Origin: DTU032 sp964346175
Lineage (GTDB): Bacteria; Bacillota; Clostridia; Saccharofermentanales; DTU023
Length of the DNA stretch: 53,181 nucleotides
Reading direction: 5' to 3'
NCBI GenBank assembly: GCA_964346175.1
Contig: CAYFTG010000007.1
Span: forward strand, 1-53,181
In this document: piece after piece, positions 43,989-51,866 of the stretch
Position numbering within the stretch: the stretch's first letter is position 1
Layout: every line of letters begins with the position of its first letter
Program-made: the position numbers and the translations under genes
The notes under the pieces: model-generated
What the model was told of the DNA's origin: nothing
What the model saw: only the letters and a program-made list of their open reading frames with translations
The model's database searches: none

Positions 43989-44104
43989 AATTCATATTCT
44001 GTGCCAATTCATATTCTGTGCCAGGCACGAACCTTTCTTCATCTGTCAAATCTGTCAATATCTGTCGCGCTATTCATATTCTGTGCCAGGCACGGAATGT
44101 GAAT
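43989..44104. repeat. REP-like palindromic repeat cluster (three units)
   Basis: Units of AATTCATATTCTGTGCC occur in tandem at 43989-44005 and 44006-44022; the second continues AGGCACGA. A third (44072-44104) is a full imperfect palindrome: ATTCATATTCTGTGCC, central A, GGCACGGAATGTGAAT, two mismatches in 16. Between them ATCTGTC-type heptamers repeat three times (44041-44066). The GTGCCAGGCAC core resembles repeats mobilised by RAYT (Y1 REP-associated) transposases; no transposase gene is in the window. Confidence 0.7.
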
Positions 44105-44120
44105 GCGGATCTTAGCATAA

Positions 44121-44148
44121 AGAAAGGCACCCGCTGGGGTGCCTTTCT
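44121..44148 (-). terminator. Intrinsic terminator of the rnf operon
   Basis: AGAAAGGCACCC, GCTG loop, GGGTGCCTTTCT: a perfect 12-bp stem. Read on the minus strand it lies 30 bases after the rnfB stop and is followed by a T-rich TTTAT. Confidence 0.85.
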
Positions 44149-44178
44149 GATTCATCAATACTGTTATGTTAGTTTTGC

Positions 44179-45096
44179 TTAGCTTGCTTTTTCTTTCTCA
44201 GCTTTCTTCGGCGCTTCTTCTGCTTCCTTTTCAGCTTTAGCTGCAGCACGCTTTGCCTTTACTTGGTCCATACCGCCTAATAAGCCTTCGCTGATGGAAT
44301 TGGTCGGGCAGACTTCAACGCATTCGCCGCAATGGATGCAGATCTCTTGGTCAATGACTGCGAGATTGTCGTGCATGGAAATAGCATCAACGGGGCAGAC
44401 TTTGACACAGAGCTCGCAAGAAATGCAGCCGATCTTACAGTTTTTACGTGTCGCCGCTGCAGGCCAGTGATTGAGGCAGCTGTTTACTGTGGCGAGCTCA
44501 TGTTTGGGTATCAAGCTGATCAGATCTTTCGGACAAGCGATGACACATTTGCCGCAAGCTGTGCAGTTATTTGCGTTTACGTGTGCCAGTCCGTCGTCGA
44601 TCCAAATGGCGTCGAATTCGCAGACGTCGTAGCAGTCACCAAAACCTAAACAACCATAGGTGCATGAGTTCGGACCACCAAAGAGACCTGTCGCTGAGGC
44701 ACAGTTGGGAGTGCCGGTGTAATCAAATCTCCTGCTGGTATACTCGCCGCTGCCTTGGCAAAAGACATGTGCGACCAGAGGGATATATTCCTGCGGTGCG
44801 GTACCCAAAGTATGCGCCACAGCTTCAGCTGTGTCTGCTCCGCCGGCAGTACATTTAGAGGTGTTCTTATCCTCACCTGAAGCGAGAGCTGCTGCATAGC
44901 CTGCGCAGCCTGAATAGCCGCAGCCGCCGCAGTTGACGCCTGGAAGGACTTCATTCAATTCTTCCACCAAAGGGTTGTCCTTAACGGAGAAGAAGCGCAT
45001 AACCATCAAAATCACTGCTCCGAGCAAGAGAGCGGTACCACCGCTGATTATTGCCGGTAAAATAATGTTACTTGTTTGCAGAATTACTAATTCCAT
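44179..45096 (-). CDS. rnfB: Rnf complex subunit RnfB (ferredoxin-type)
   Basis: Entry point for electrons from reduced ferredoxin in the Rnf ferredoxin:NAD+ oxidoreductase. 305 residues: N-terminal membrane anchor (about 12-34), then the 4Fe-4S motif NCGGCGYSGCAGYA, then cysteine motifs of ferredoxin-type clusters (CTACGKCVIACP, CKIGCISCELCVKVCP, CIHCGECVEVCP). The C-terminus is a Lys/Ala/Glu-rich helical tail of about 35 residues. It is last in the operon, as in clostridial rnfCDGEAB. Confidence 0.96.
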   Translation of the reverse strand: MELVILQTSNIILPAIISGGTALLLGAVILMVMRFFSVKDNPLVEELNEVLPGVNCGGCGYSGCAGYAAALASGEDKNTSKCTAGGADTAEAVAHTLGTAPQEYIPLVAHVFCQGSGEYTSRRFDYTGTPNCASATGLFGGPNSCTYGCLGFGDCYDVCEFDAIWIDDGLAHVNANNCTACGKCVIACPKDLISLIPKHELATVNSCLNHWPAAATRKNCKIGCISCELCVKVCPVDAISMHDNLAVIDQEICIHCGECVEVCPTNSISEGLLGGMDQVKAKRAAAKAEKEAEEAPKKAEKEKAS

Positions 45097-45128
45097 ATAT
45101 ACTCCTTAATCTGCTAAGCAGCCAATGC

Positions 45129-45719
45129 CTAGGAGAACAGATTCTCAATTACACCACTGAAGCCCATAAAGGAAACTGATAGGATCGACGCCGCTGTCAG
45201 AGCAGACGGTAGTCCCTTAAATGTCTCCGGAATATCTGATGTCTCCAGTTTTTCCCTAACTCCTGCGAAGAGGAACATCGCCAAAGTGTAGCCTAAGCCA
45301 GCGCCCAATGAGCTCATAATGGCGTTAACGAAAGAATAGCTCTCTTGCATATTGATCAGCATTACACCGAGGATAGCGCAGTTGGTTGTTATCAGCGGCA
45401 AGAAAATGCCCATGGCTTCATACAAGGGAGGGAAGACCTTACGCAATATAGTTTCTATAACCTGGACTGTGGCAGCAATTACCAAAATAAACAGTACTGT
45501 CTGCAGATAACCCAAACCATTCGGCTCCAGCAGGAAGTAATAGATCGGGTAGGTGACTGCGGTTGATACCAACATGACGAAAATAACCGCCACGCTCATT
45601 CCCATTGAGTTTTTCAGGTCCTTGGTCAGACCTAAGAAAGAGCAAACACCAAGGAAGCGTGATAATACTAAGTTGTCTATCAAAATGACACTGAATAGTA
45701 TCATAAACATTTCTTTCAT
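45129..45719 (-). CDS. rnfA: Rnf complex subunit RnfA
   Basis: Integral membrane subunit of 196 residues with six TM segments, start MKEMFMILFSVILIDNLVLS. The conserved half-channel motifs FLGVCSFLGL and TTNCAILGV, each with a Cys in the membrane, are present; in Rnf/Nqr these cysteines hold an Fe-S cluster between RnfA and RnfE. Followed by rnfB after 32 bases. Confidence 0.96.
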   Translation of the reverse strand: MKEMFMILFSVILIDNLVLSRFLGVCSFLGLTKDLKNSMGMSVAVIFVMLVSTAVTYPIYYFLLEPNGLGYLQTVLFILVIAATVQVIETILRKVFPPLYEAMGIFLPLITTNCAILGVMLINMQESYSFVNAIMSSLGAGLGYTLAMFLFAGVREKLETSDIPETFKGLPSALTAASILSVSFMGFSGVIENLFS

Positions 45720-45731
45720 GACAATCTCTCC

Positions 45732-46544
45732 TTATTCTCTATCGTCCGGAGCGGGGATGCTTGAACGTTCTCCCGGCTCGGTCATAGTTTCAGGCACGCC
45801 GCCTTCAGCAATCGCTTGTGCATCTGATTCGCCGCTAGCAACGGAAGCTGCTACGAAAGGTGCGTCGGTACGTTTGCTGATGCTGCCCGGATAATTCCTG
45901 CGATCCATAGTGTCGTCAGGCTTACGTGAATACCAGCGATGATTCAATTTGTTAGAGATCGCTACCAAGATGCCGAAGATAATGAAACCACCGGCAGGCA
46001 GTCCCAAAATACCTATTGGCTGTAGGCCGCCTTCACGGATCCAAGGCATTTGAGTGCCGAAGAAAGTGCCGAAGCCAAGAATTTCACGAATTGTGCCCAT
46101 TAAGAACAAAGCCAGAGTGAAGCCCAAACCCATTCCCAATCCGTCTATAATCGATCTGATGACGGTATTGCGATTAGCGAAAGCTTCTGCACGTCCCAGA
46201 ATGATACAGTTGACGGTAATCAAGGGGATGAAAATCCCTAAGCTTTGATTAAGTTCCGGTACATAAGCTTCCAGCAAAAGCTGCACTATGGTAACCAAGG
46301 AAGCAATCATCGTAATGTAGGCCGGAATGCGCACACTGTCAGGAATGACCTTACGCAAAACAGAAATAACTATGTTGGACAAGACTAGAACGAATGTTGT
46401 CGCAATGCCCATACCTAAACCGTTGAAGGCGGAGGTCGTAACAGCTAAAGCAGGGCAGGTGCCCAGAACTAGGACAAATAAAGGGTTCTCTTTAACTAGT
46501 CCTTTTAGTAACTCATATGAAAGTGATCTTTTCTTACTAGCCAC
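45732..46544 (-). CDS. rnfE: Rnf complex subunit RnfE
   Basis: Integral membrane partner of RnfA, with the related motifs GTCPALAVTTSA and TVNCIILGRAEAFA. GTG start at 46544, GGAGG 5 bases upstream. 270 residues; the usual length is about 200-235, and the excess is a hydrophilic C-terminal tail of about 60 residues (Asp/Glu/Ser/Pro-rich) after the last TM. The tail's role is unknown. Confidence 0.95.
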   Translation of the reverse strand: MASKKRSLSYELLKGLVKENPLFVLVLGTCPALAVTTSAFNGLGMGIATTFVLVLSNIVISVLRKVIPDSVRIPAYITMIASLVTIVQLLLEAYVPELNQSLGIFIPLITVNCIILGRAEAFANRNTVIRSIIDGLGMGLGFTLALFLMGTIREILGFGTFFGTQMPWIREGGLQPIGILGLPAGGFIIFGILVAISNKLNHRWYSRKPDDTMDRRNYPGSISKRTDAPFVAASVASGESDAQAIAEGGVPETMTEPGERSSIPAPDDRE

Positions 46545-46553
46545 AATTTCCTC

Positions 46554-47210
46554 CTATTCCAGACCCAGCATTTGGCTTACTGCTTCATTGGCGATGTTGA
46601 TGCCTCTCAAAACAGCCTCGGCTGAGGTGGTCGCTCCACTGATGCCATCAACTTCAAAGTCGGAATCAGAGGACGTAGAGACAGTACCTGAGGCATTGAT
46701 TCCGATTAACTGGTCGGTAAAATCTTCCTCTGCAACTTTGGTTCCAAGGCCTGCTGTCTGTGATTGGGCATCTACCGTCAAGTTGAATAGATTTCCTTCC
46801 AAGTCGTAACCCAGCATGAGTCCGATTCTGCCGCCTCCATATCCTAAGGGATTTGCTGCAATGAGAATACCTATAACTTCGTCATCTTTCTCTGCCATAT
46901 ATACGGCTTCAATCGTGCTGACACCCGACAAGTCAACTGTATTTCCGCCTGGAAGTGAAGCACCGGCTTCGTCTAGGTCTTCAGCAGGGAATCTGTCTGC
47001 GTCAGTGAAAATTATTCTCTTGTTGGCGTCTTCCCTTGATTGCTGCTGTTCAGCTCTGGCGTCAGCTGTTGTGTATTCAGTTAAAGCCAACAAAGCAACG
47101 CTGACTATGGCGATGATAGTCAAGATAACAGCAGGCATTATGCCACGTTCGATAAACTTCATGCCATCTTCGTTAGCAGTATTATTCGGCTTGTCTACGT
47201 TCTTTGCCAT
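46554..47210 (-). CDS. rnfG: Rnf complex subunit RnfG (covalent FMN)
   Basis: Subunit with one N-terminal TM (about 22-45) and an extracytoplasmic FMN-binding domain. The flavinylation motif SGATTSAE near the C-terminus supplies the Thr that carries FMN by phosphoester. Start ATG 47210 (MAKNVDKPN) has GGAGG at the right distance; the start overlaps the rnfD end by 29 bases. 218 residues. Confidence 0.95.
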   Translation of the reverse strand: MAKNVDKPNNTANEDGMKFIERGIMPAVILTIIAIVSVALLALTEYTTADARAEQQQSREDANKRIIFTDADRFPAEDLDEAGASLPGGNTVDLSGVSTIEAVYMAEKDDEVIGILIAANPLGYGGGRIGLMLGYDLEGNLFNLTVDAQSQTAGLGTKVAEEDFTDQLIGINASGTVSTSSDSDFEVDGISGATTSAEAVLRGINIANEAVSQMLGLE

Positions 47211-48174
47211 AGTTTCCTCCAATCGTCTTATGTGCGGTCCAGCGTTCGATATGCGGTGTAAGAATATTCATTAATAATATTGAATAAGACACTCCTTCCG
47301 GCATGCTGCTGTACATCCTCAAGAGGAAGGTGAGCACACCGGCACCAAAGGCGAATAGTATTTTCCCTAAAACTGTCGTCGGCGAGGTTACATAGTCTGT
47401 AAGCATAAAGAAGGCTGCCAGTACTAAGGCGCCACTTAACAAGTGGAAAAGAGGATCACCACCGACTAGGGCGATGAGACCTACTGTAGTGCCGATATAA
47501 ACTAGTGGAATCCAAAGGTCAATAATCCCGCGCAGTAAGAGATAAGCCGCACCGATTAAGAGAGCTAGGACACAAGTTTCACCGATACTGCCGGCATGGG
47601 TGCCCAGGAAAAGATCCAAAGTGGAGATCTCTCCGGCCGGCAATGCAAGAGGAGTAGCGCTGCTGACGAGGTCAATCTGTGAGCTTGTTTCAACGATAGT
47701 CGCTTGTGTAGTTCCGCCTGCAACAGGTCCCCAGTATGCATGCTGGGGTAAGATCGCAAAGGTATTGGTTTCAGTGGCGAAAGAAACGGCCAAGACTATA
47801 CGGGCGGTAACTGCAGGGTTGGCAAAGTTTCCTCCTAGACCACCGAAAAGCTGTTTCACAAATACGATGGCGATGAAGGCGCCAATAACAGTCATCCAGA
47901 TCGGGTAGTTGGCCGGTAGTCCTGTCGCCAAAAGAATACCTGTAACGACAGCTGACAGGTCATTAATGGTTTGTTCCCGCTTCATTAGCATGCGGGTGAG
48001 CGCTTCAAAGACTACACAGCTGGCAATACTGACAGCGTAAAGTAGCAAAGCGCGCCAACCAAAAATAATGACAGATGCAATTACGACAGGTATCAGTGCC
48101 AGAACTACATCTAGCATGATGCGCTGTGTAGAAGAGTTATCCCTTATGTGAGGGGATGATGATACACGTAACAT
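47182..48174 (-). CDS. rnfD: Rnf complex subunit RnfD (membrane, covalent FMN)
   Basis: 330-residue polytopic subunit of the NqrB/RnfD family with a putative FMN-attachment Thr in SSATPLALP and the conserved FANPAVTAR motif. It moves electrons within the membrane and contributes to ion translocation. Start ATG 48174, TTAAGGAG upstream. It overlaps rnfG. Confidence 0.95.
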   Translation of the reverse strand: MLRVSSSPHIRDNSSTQRIMLDVVLALIPVVIASVIIFGWRALLLYAVSIASCVVFEALTRMLMKREQTINDLSAVVTGILLATGLPANYPIWMTVIGAFIAIVFVKQLFGGLGGNFANPAVTARIVLAVSFATETNTFAILPQHAYWGPVAGGTTQATIVETSSQIDLVSSATPLALPAGEISTLDLFLGTHAGSIGETCVLALLIGAAYLLLRGIIDLWIPLVYIGTTVGLIALVGGDPLFHLLSGALVLAAFFMLTDYVTSPTTVLGKILFAFGAGVLTFLLRMYSSMPEGVSYSILLMNILTPHIERWTAHKTIGGNYGKERRQAE

Positions 48175-48209
48175 TAATTCATAGTCTCCTTAACTAAGCT
48201 AACTGATCT

Positions 48210-49547
48210 CTAATTTTGGCCGCTTTGTCTGAGCAGAGTCTTACCAATTCTTATGTTTTGTAGCAGGTAACGTTTTGAAGGACAGACATAGGTGCAGCAG
48301 CCACATTCGATACAGTTCATTACATGATATTGAGCCAATTTGTCACAATCCTGAATGCGAGCAGCCATATCTAGCGTAGTGGGCATCAGCAGCATAGGAC
48401 AGGCTTTGGTGCAACGGCCACATTGAATGCAGGCGATCTCGCTGGGTAAGGTGGCGTCTTTTTCATCCAGCATGAGAATTGCGTTGTTGTGTTTGAGGAT
48501 GGGACGGTTTAAGTCGTCAATGGCAACTCCCATCATTGGCCCACCCATGATCACCTTAGCGGCCTCGATTCTGCAGCCTCCGCTTTTTTCAACAACATCT
48601 ACGATAGCGGCGCCGATCGGCACTTCCAAGTTAGCAGGGCTTTGAACTGCGGAGCCGTCAATGGTAACGATTTTGCTTATTAGAGGCATTCCGGTCTCGA
48701 AAAATTCGGCAATATAGCGAATGGTTCCGACGTTTTGCACGAGAACTCCAACGTCTGCAGGTAAGCCACCTTCAGGTACGATGCGACCATTAAGAAGGCG
48801 TATCATGACCTTCTCAGCACCGGTCGGGTATAAAGTCGGCAAGACCACTACGGATATGCCCTTAGCCGGGAAATCCAGCGTGCCTTTGACCTTATTAATT
48901 CTTTTCTGTAGAACTTCGACGACATCGCGCTTGTTGTCTTCAATACCAATAACTGCTTCCGGGATATTGAGATAATGACAAGTTAGCATGATGCCTTTGA
49001 TTATCTGCTCGGGATACTCCAGACAAATGCGATGATCAGAGGTTATATACGGTTCGCATTCTGCTGCATTGATAATTAAGGTATCAATGATCTTGCCAGG
49101 TGGCGGTTGCATCTTTATATGAGTAGGGAAGGCTGCGCCGCCTAAGCCAACCAGACCGGCCGCCCTTACTGCCTTAATGAAGTCCTCACGGTCATGCACT
49201 TCGGGAGGACGCACTTCAGGAGAGACGCTTTCCCGACCATCTGAATCAATGTTGACATACTCAGCATGAGTGCCGTCGCTGAGGATCTCTTTTTTGACAG
49301 ATTTCACTGTGCCGGAAACACTGGCGTGAACCGGTACGCTCCAGTCGCCTAGTGGTTCACCGATTCTCTGTCCGATTTCGACTTGATCTCCCTTTTTCAC
49401 TAGGGATGCGCAACCGGGTCCTATTTGCATGTTTAAGGGGATGGATACAGTCTCAAAGCCGCTTAATTTTTTTATGGGCATGTTTGCTGTATTTTTGTTT
49501 TGACGGGGATGAACGCCCTGTAATTTCTTGGGCCATTTCAATCGCAT
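48210..49547 (-). CDS. rnfC: Rnf complex subunit RnfC (NADH-side, Fe-S)
   Basis: Peripheral subunit that passes electrons to NAD+, using NAD/FMN-binding regions (GLVGLGGAAFPTHIK; GAEKVMIRLLNGR) and two 4Fe-4S clusters (CIQCGRCTKACP; CIECGCCTYVCPS). I choose ATG 49547 (MRLKWPKKLQG), 445 residues, with GGAGG about 10 bases upstream; ATG 49571 is an alternative, and a reading to 49613 adds residues not typical of the family. First gene of the operon. Confidence 0.94.
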   Translation of the reverse strand: MRLKWPKKLQGVHPRQNKNTANMPIKKLSGFETVSIPLNMQIGPGCASLVKKGDQVEIGQRIGEPLGDWSVPVHASVSGTVKSVKKEILSDGTHAEYVNIDSDGRESVSPEVRPPEVHDREDFIKAVRAAGLVGLGGAAFPTHIKMQPPPGKIIDTLIINAAECEPYITSDHRICLEYPEQIIKGIMLTCHYLNIPEAVIGIEDNKRDVVEVLQKRINKVKGTLDFPAKGISVVVLPTLYPTGAEKVMIRLLNGRIVPEGGLPADVGVLVQNVGTIRYIAEFFETGMPLISKIVTIDGSAVQSPANLEVPIGAAIVDVVEKSGGCRIEAAKVIMGGPMMGVAIDDLNRPILKHNNAILMLDEKDATLPSEIACIQCGRCTKACPMLLMPTTLDMAARIQDCDKLAQYHVMNCIECGCCTYVCPSKRYLLQNIRIGKTLLRQSGQN

Positions 49548-49594
49548 CCTGAATTTACCTCCGAACCTCATCGTGAAAAAACTCTCAGCAGCAA

Positions 49595-49603
49595 AGTGTA
49601 GCA
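49595..49603 (-). promoter_or_regulatory. Possible extended -10 promoter of the rnf operon
   Basis: On the minus strand TGCTACACT, about 50 bases before the rnfC ATG. No good -35. The remaining 49604-49867 holds only A/T-rich sequence and an unpaired TTGACA on the plus strand near 49724. Confidence 0.3.
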
Positions 49604-49867
49604 TCCTTTGCACTGTGAGTTTCTTCTAAAATACTCTATCTTCAATAGAAGTAGAATAACATATTAGGGCTCCCATTGTGCGTTTTACTTAGGCTGCGGC
49701 CATAAGAAAAACTCTCTTTTCTTATATTGACAGGCTATGTGCAAAAAATTGATTGAAACTGACAATAAGCTAAGTGATCCGCAAGTAGCAGCAATGGCGT
49801 CTTAAATAATTTCGTGTAGAATGCTAGAGGGAAAGGGGCTGTTCCGAGGAGCAGTTAATGTTTTTTA

Positions 49868-51223
49868 GTGCACAGCAAAAAAGTTGATTTATTAAACGGT
49901 CCGGTTACGTCTTCAATTGTAAGACTGGCTGTGCCTATCATGGCAGGGTCATTCCTCAGTCTGGCTTACACCCTGACCGATATGTTTTGGGTTGGAAGAT
50001 TAGGTTCGCAGGCCGTAGCGGCGGTCGGTACCGGTGGTCTGCTGATGTGGGTTTCTGATGGTATCCTCAGCATCATGCGTATAGGGGGCCAAGTACATTG
50101 TGGGCAAGCCTATGGACGTGGGAAAATTGAGGAAGTGCGCTGTTTCGGCAGAGAATCGCTGCGCCTCGGTTTTTTGGCCGCCTTTTTGCTTTTTTTAGCG
50201 TACTTTTTCGCAGCCGATCCTATCATTTCTATCTTCAATTTCAATGAGATAGGTACTGCCAGCGATTCTATCGTCTATTTGAGGGCTATCAGCTTTGGAC
50301 TTTTCGCCACATACGGTAGCAGAATTTTGAGCGCCTTACTTACAACCGTGGGTAACAGTAAATCCCCTTTTCTTGCTAACGGCATCGGCTTAATCGTGAA
50401 TATGATTCTGGATCCTCTACTGATTTTTACTTTTAATCTGGGTGTATTCGGAGCCGGTGTGGCAACTGTGATTGCTCAGATTGTTATTCTTCTGATCCTT
50501 CTCGTGGTAGCGAAGAAGGATGATATTTTCCACAGTCTGAAACTTTTTTCGGAACCCATTGCGTGGAGCAATGTAAAAGATATCTTGCGCATCGGGCTGC
50601 CGGCGGGAGCCCAATCCTTAATCCGCTCAACAGTGACGATAGTGATTTCTCGTATGGTTGTACGTTTCGGTGACTTAAGCGTCGCTGTACAGCGCTTCGG
50701 CTCACAAGTAGAATCCATTTCTTGGCTGACAGCTGATGGCTTCGGTGCTGCTGTTAGTGCCTTTGTGGCGCAGAATTATGGAGCAGGGCAGGGAAAGAGG
50801 CTGAAAAAAGGATATTTCTCCGCTTCTCTAATTGTGTTTATTATTTGCATTTTCACAACTGCAATTCTATATTTCTTTGCTGCAGACATTACAGCTTTAT
50901 TTATAAATGAGCCTGCAGCAATTGCAGGTGGTAAATCCTACTTGCAGATCCTGTCAGCTTCTCAGGTCCTGATGGGCTTGGAGATAATCACCATTGCAGC
51001 GTTCTCCGCTCTCGGACAGACGCGCTTTACAGCAGTCGTCTCCGCAATTTTTATCAGCGCGCGCATACCTCTGGGTGCCTGGCTTTCCGGAACTTCTCTG
51101 GGAGAAGATGGTATCTGGTGGTCACTTACCATCTCTACCAATGTTGTAGCAGTCGTCTTTATCGTTGCATTCTTGAGATACATGCGGCGACTGGAGAGGG
51201 AGAGGGTAATAGATTTTTCCTAG
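49868..51223 (+). CDS. MATE-family multidrug/sodium antiporter
   Basis: 451-residue inner-membrane exporter with about 12 TM segments in two related halves (MFWVGRLGSQAVAAVG in the first; AVQRFGSQVESISWLTADGF in the second). Drives efflux of cationic compounds by Na+ or H+ exchange. Start taken as GTG 49868 (HSKKVDLLNGPV). A good GAGGAG site instead fits ATG 49858 in another frame, which encodes only nine codons; see findings. Substrate unknown. Confidence 0.9.
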   Translation: MHSKKVDLLNGPVTSSIVRLAVPIMAGSFLSLAYTLTDMFWVGRLGSQAVAAVGTGGLLMWVSDGILSIMRIGGQVHCGQAYGRGKIEEVRCFGRESLRLGFLAAFLLFLAYFFAADPIISIFNFNEIGTASDSIVYLRAISFGLFATYGSRILSALLTTVGNSKSPFLANGIGLIVNMILDPLLIFTFNLGVFGAGVATVIAQIVILLILLVVAKKDDIFHSLKLFSEPIAWSNVKDILRIGLPAGAQSLIRSTVTIVISRMVVRFGDLSVAVQRFGSQVESISWLTADGFGAAVSAFVAQNYGAGQGKRLKKGYFSASLIVFIICIFTTAILYFFAADITALFINEPAAIAGGKSYLQILSASQVLMGLEIITIAAFSALGQTRFTAVVSAIFISARIPLGAWLSGTSLGEDGIWWSLTISTNVVAVVFIVAFLRYMRRLERERVIDFS

Positions 51224-51307
51224 GATACTTGCGGAAGCTCCTTGTATGAAAAGGGATCTCCTCTGCCAACCACCAACAAAGTGACGTTATTTTTCACCCT
51301 CAGAGAG

Positions 51308-51336
51308 TTGACAAGGGGGAATTTCTCGGCTAGCAT
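51308..51336 (+). promoter_or_regulatory. Promoter of the tRNA-Thr gene
   Basis: Consensus TTGACA (51308-51313), 17 bases, TAGCAT (51331-51336), about 28 bases upstream of the tRNA. Confidence 0.65.
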
Positions 51337-51363
51337 AATCAATGCTTAAATATGATCCTAATT

Positions 51364-51439
51364 GCCTGAGTAGCTCAGTTGGCAGAGCAGCTGATTTGTA
51401 ATCAGCAGGTCGGGGGTTCGAATCCGTCCTCAGGCTCCA
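51364..51439 (+). tRNA. tRNA-Thr(TGT)
   Basis: 76 bases with a perfect 7-bp acceptor stem (GCCTGAG/CTCAGGC), D-arm GCTC/GAGC, anticodon stem GCTGA/TCAGC with loop TTTGTAA (anticodon TGT, reads ACA), T-loop TTCGAAT and encoded CCA end. The T-stem (GGGGG/CCGTC) has a G-G mismatch at pair 51-63 and a G-T at 50-64. Confidence 0.95.
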
Positions 51440-51446
51440 CAGTGAA

Positions 51447-51487
51447 AGTCCTTGAAACAGTATTGTGTCAAGGGCTTTTCTTTATTT
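51447..51487 (+). terminator. Terminator after tRNA-Thr
   Basis: AGTCCTTGA, 12-base loop, TCAAGGGCT (one G-T pair), then TTTTCTTTATTTT. Confidence 0.75.
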
Positions 51488-51548
51488 TCTGTATGCGATT
51501 TTAACCCCAGGATTAAAGGTCAGAATAGTGCTGCAATCTCTTCTTTCA

Positions 51549-51570
51549 ATGTAAATTTAATGTAAATTTA
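51549..51570 (-). promoter_or_regulatory. Possible Pho box, minus orientation
   Basis: Exact tandem ATGTAAATTTA x2; on the minus strand TTTACA-N5-TTTACA, matching the PhoP/PhoB direct-repeat pattern. No minus-strand gene is adjacent, so the significance is unclear. Confidence 0.35.
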
Positions 51571-51668
51571 CCTAAAGCTACTCATTCAAGGACTTGAGCG
51601 TTTTCTTTTGCTAAAAAGGGCGGAAAGCAAGCATTAACGGCACTTATGACGCCTTTTGCTCGCTATAC

Positions 51669-51690
51669 TTAACATAGAATTAACATGAAT
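51669..51690 (+). promoter_or_regulatory. Pho box (PhoP/PhoB-type site)
   Basis: TTAACA at 51669 and 51680, an 11-base direct repeat (TTAACATAGAA then TTAACATGAAT), which is the classical Pho-box arrangement. It lies 72 bases upstream of a lipoprotein start at 51762 and near a PhoR-like kinase fragment, so phosphate control is likely. Confidence 0.55.
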
Positions 51691-51761
51691 TTGCTTATTA
51701 TTAAACCTGAGAGACGGAAGATATGTATGCGATCAAAAATGAATCGCAGAAAGGATGAATT

Positions 51762-51866
51762 ATGACAAAAACACTTAAAGGTAAAAACCTAATCCGCACC
51801 ATCTTCCTATTTGTAGTAATACTATCTCTGGCAATCGCCAGCGTCGCCTGTGACACACAAGATTGA
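51762..51866 (+). pseudogene. Truncated lipoprotein signal peptide (probably the start of pstS)
   Basis: ATG 51762 behind AAAGGATG encodes only 34 residues: basic start, hydrophobic core (TIFLFVVILSLAIA) and lipobox SVAC, then DTQD and a stop. The sequence then switches to a histidine-kinase reading. With Pho boxes upstream, this is most likely the first codons of a phosphate-binding PstS cut off by a deletion or a misassembly. Confidence 0.5.

Noticed and set aside
43989..44104. A CRISPR array
   Set aside because: Only three uneven units, two of them directly adjacent without spacers, and no cas genes.
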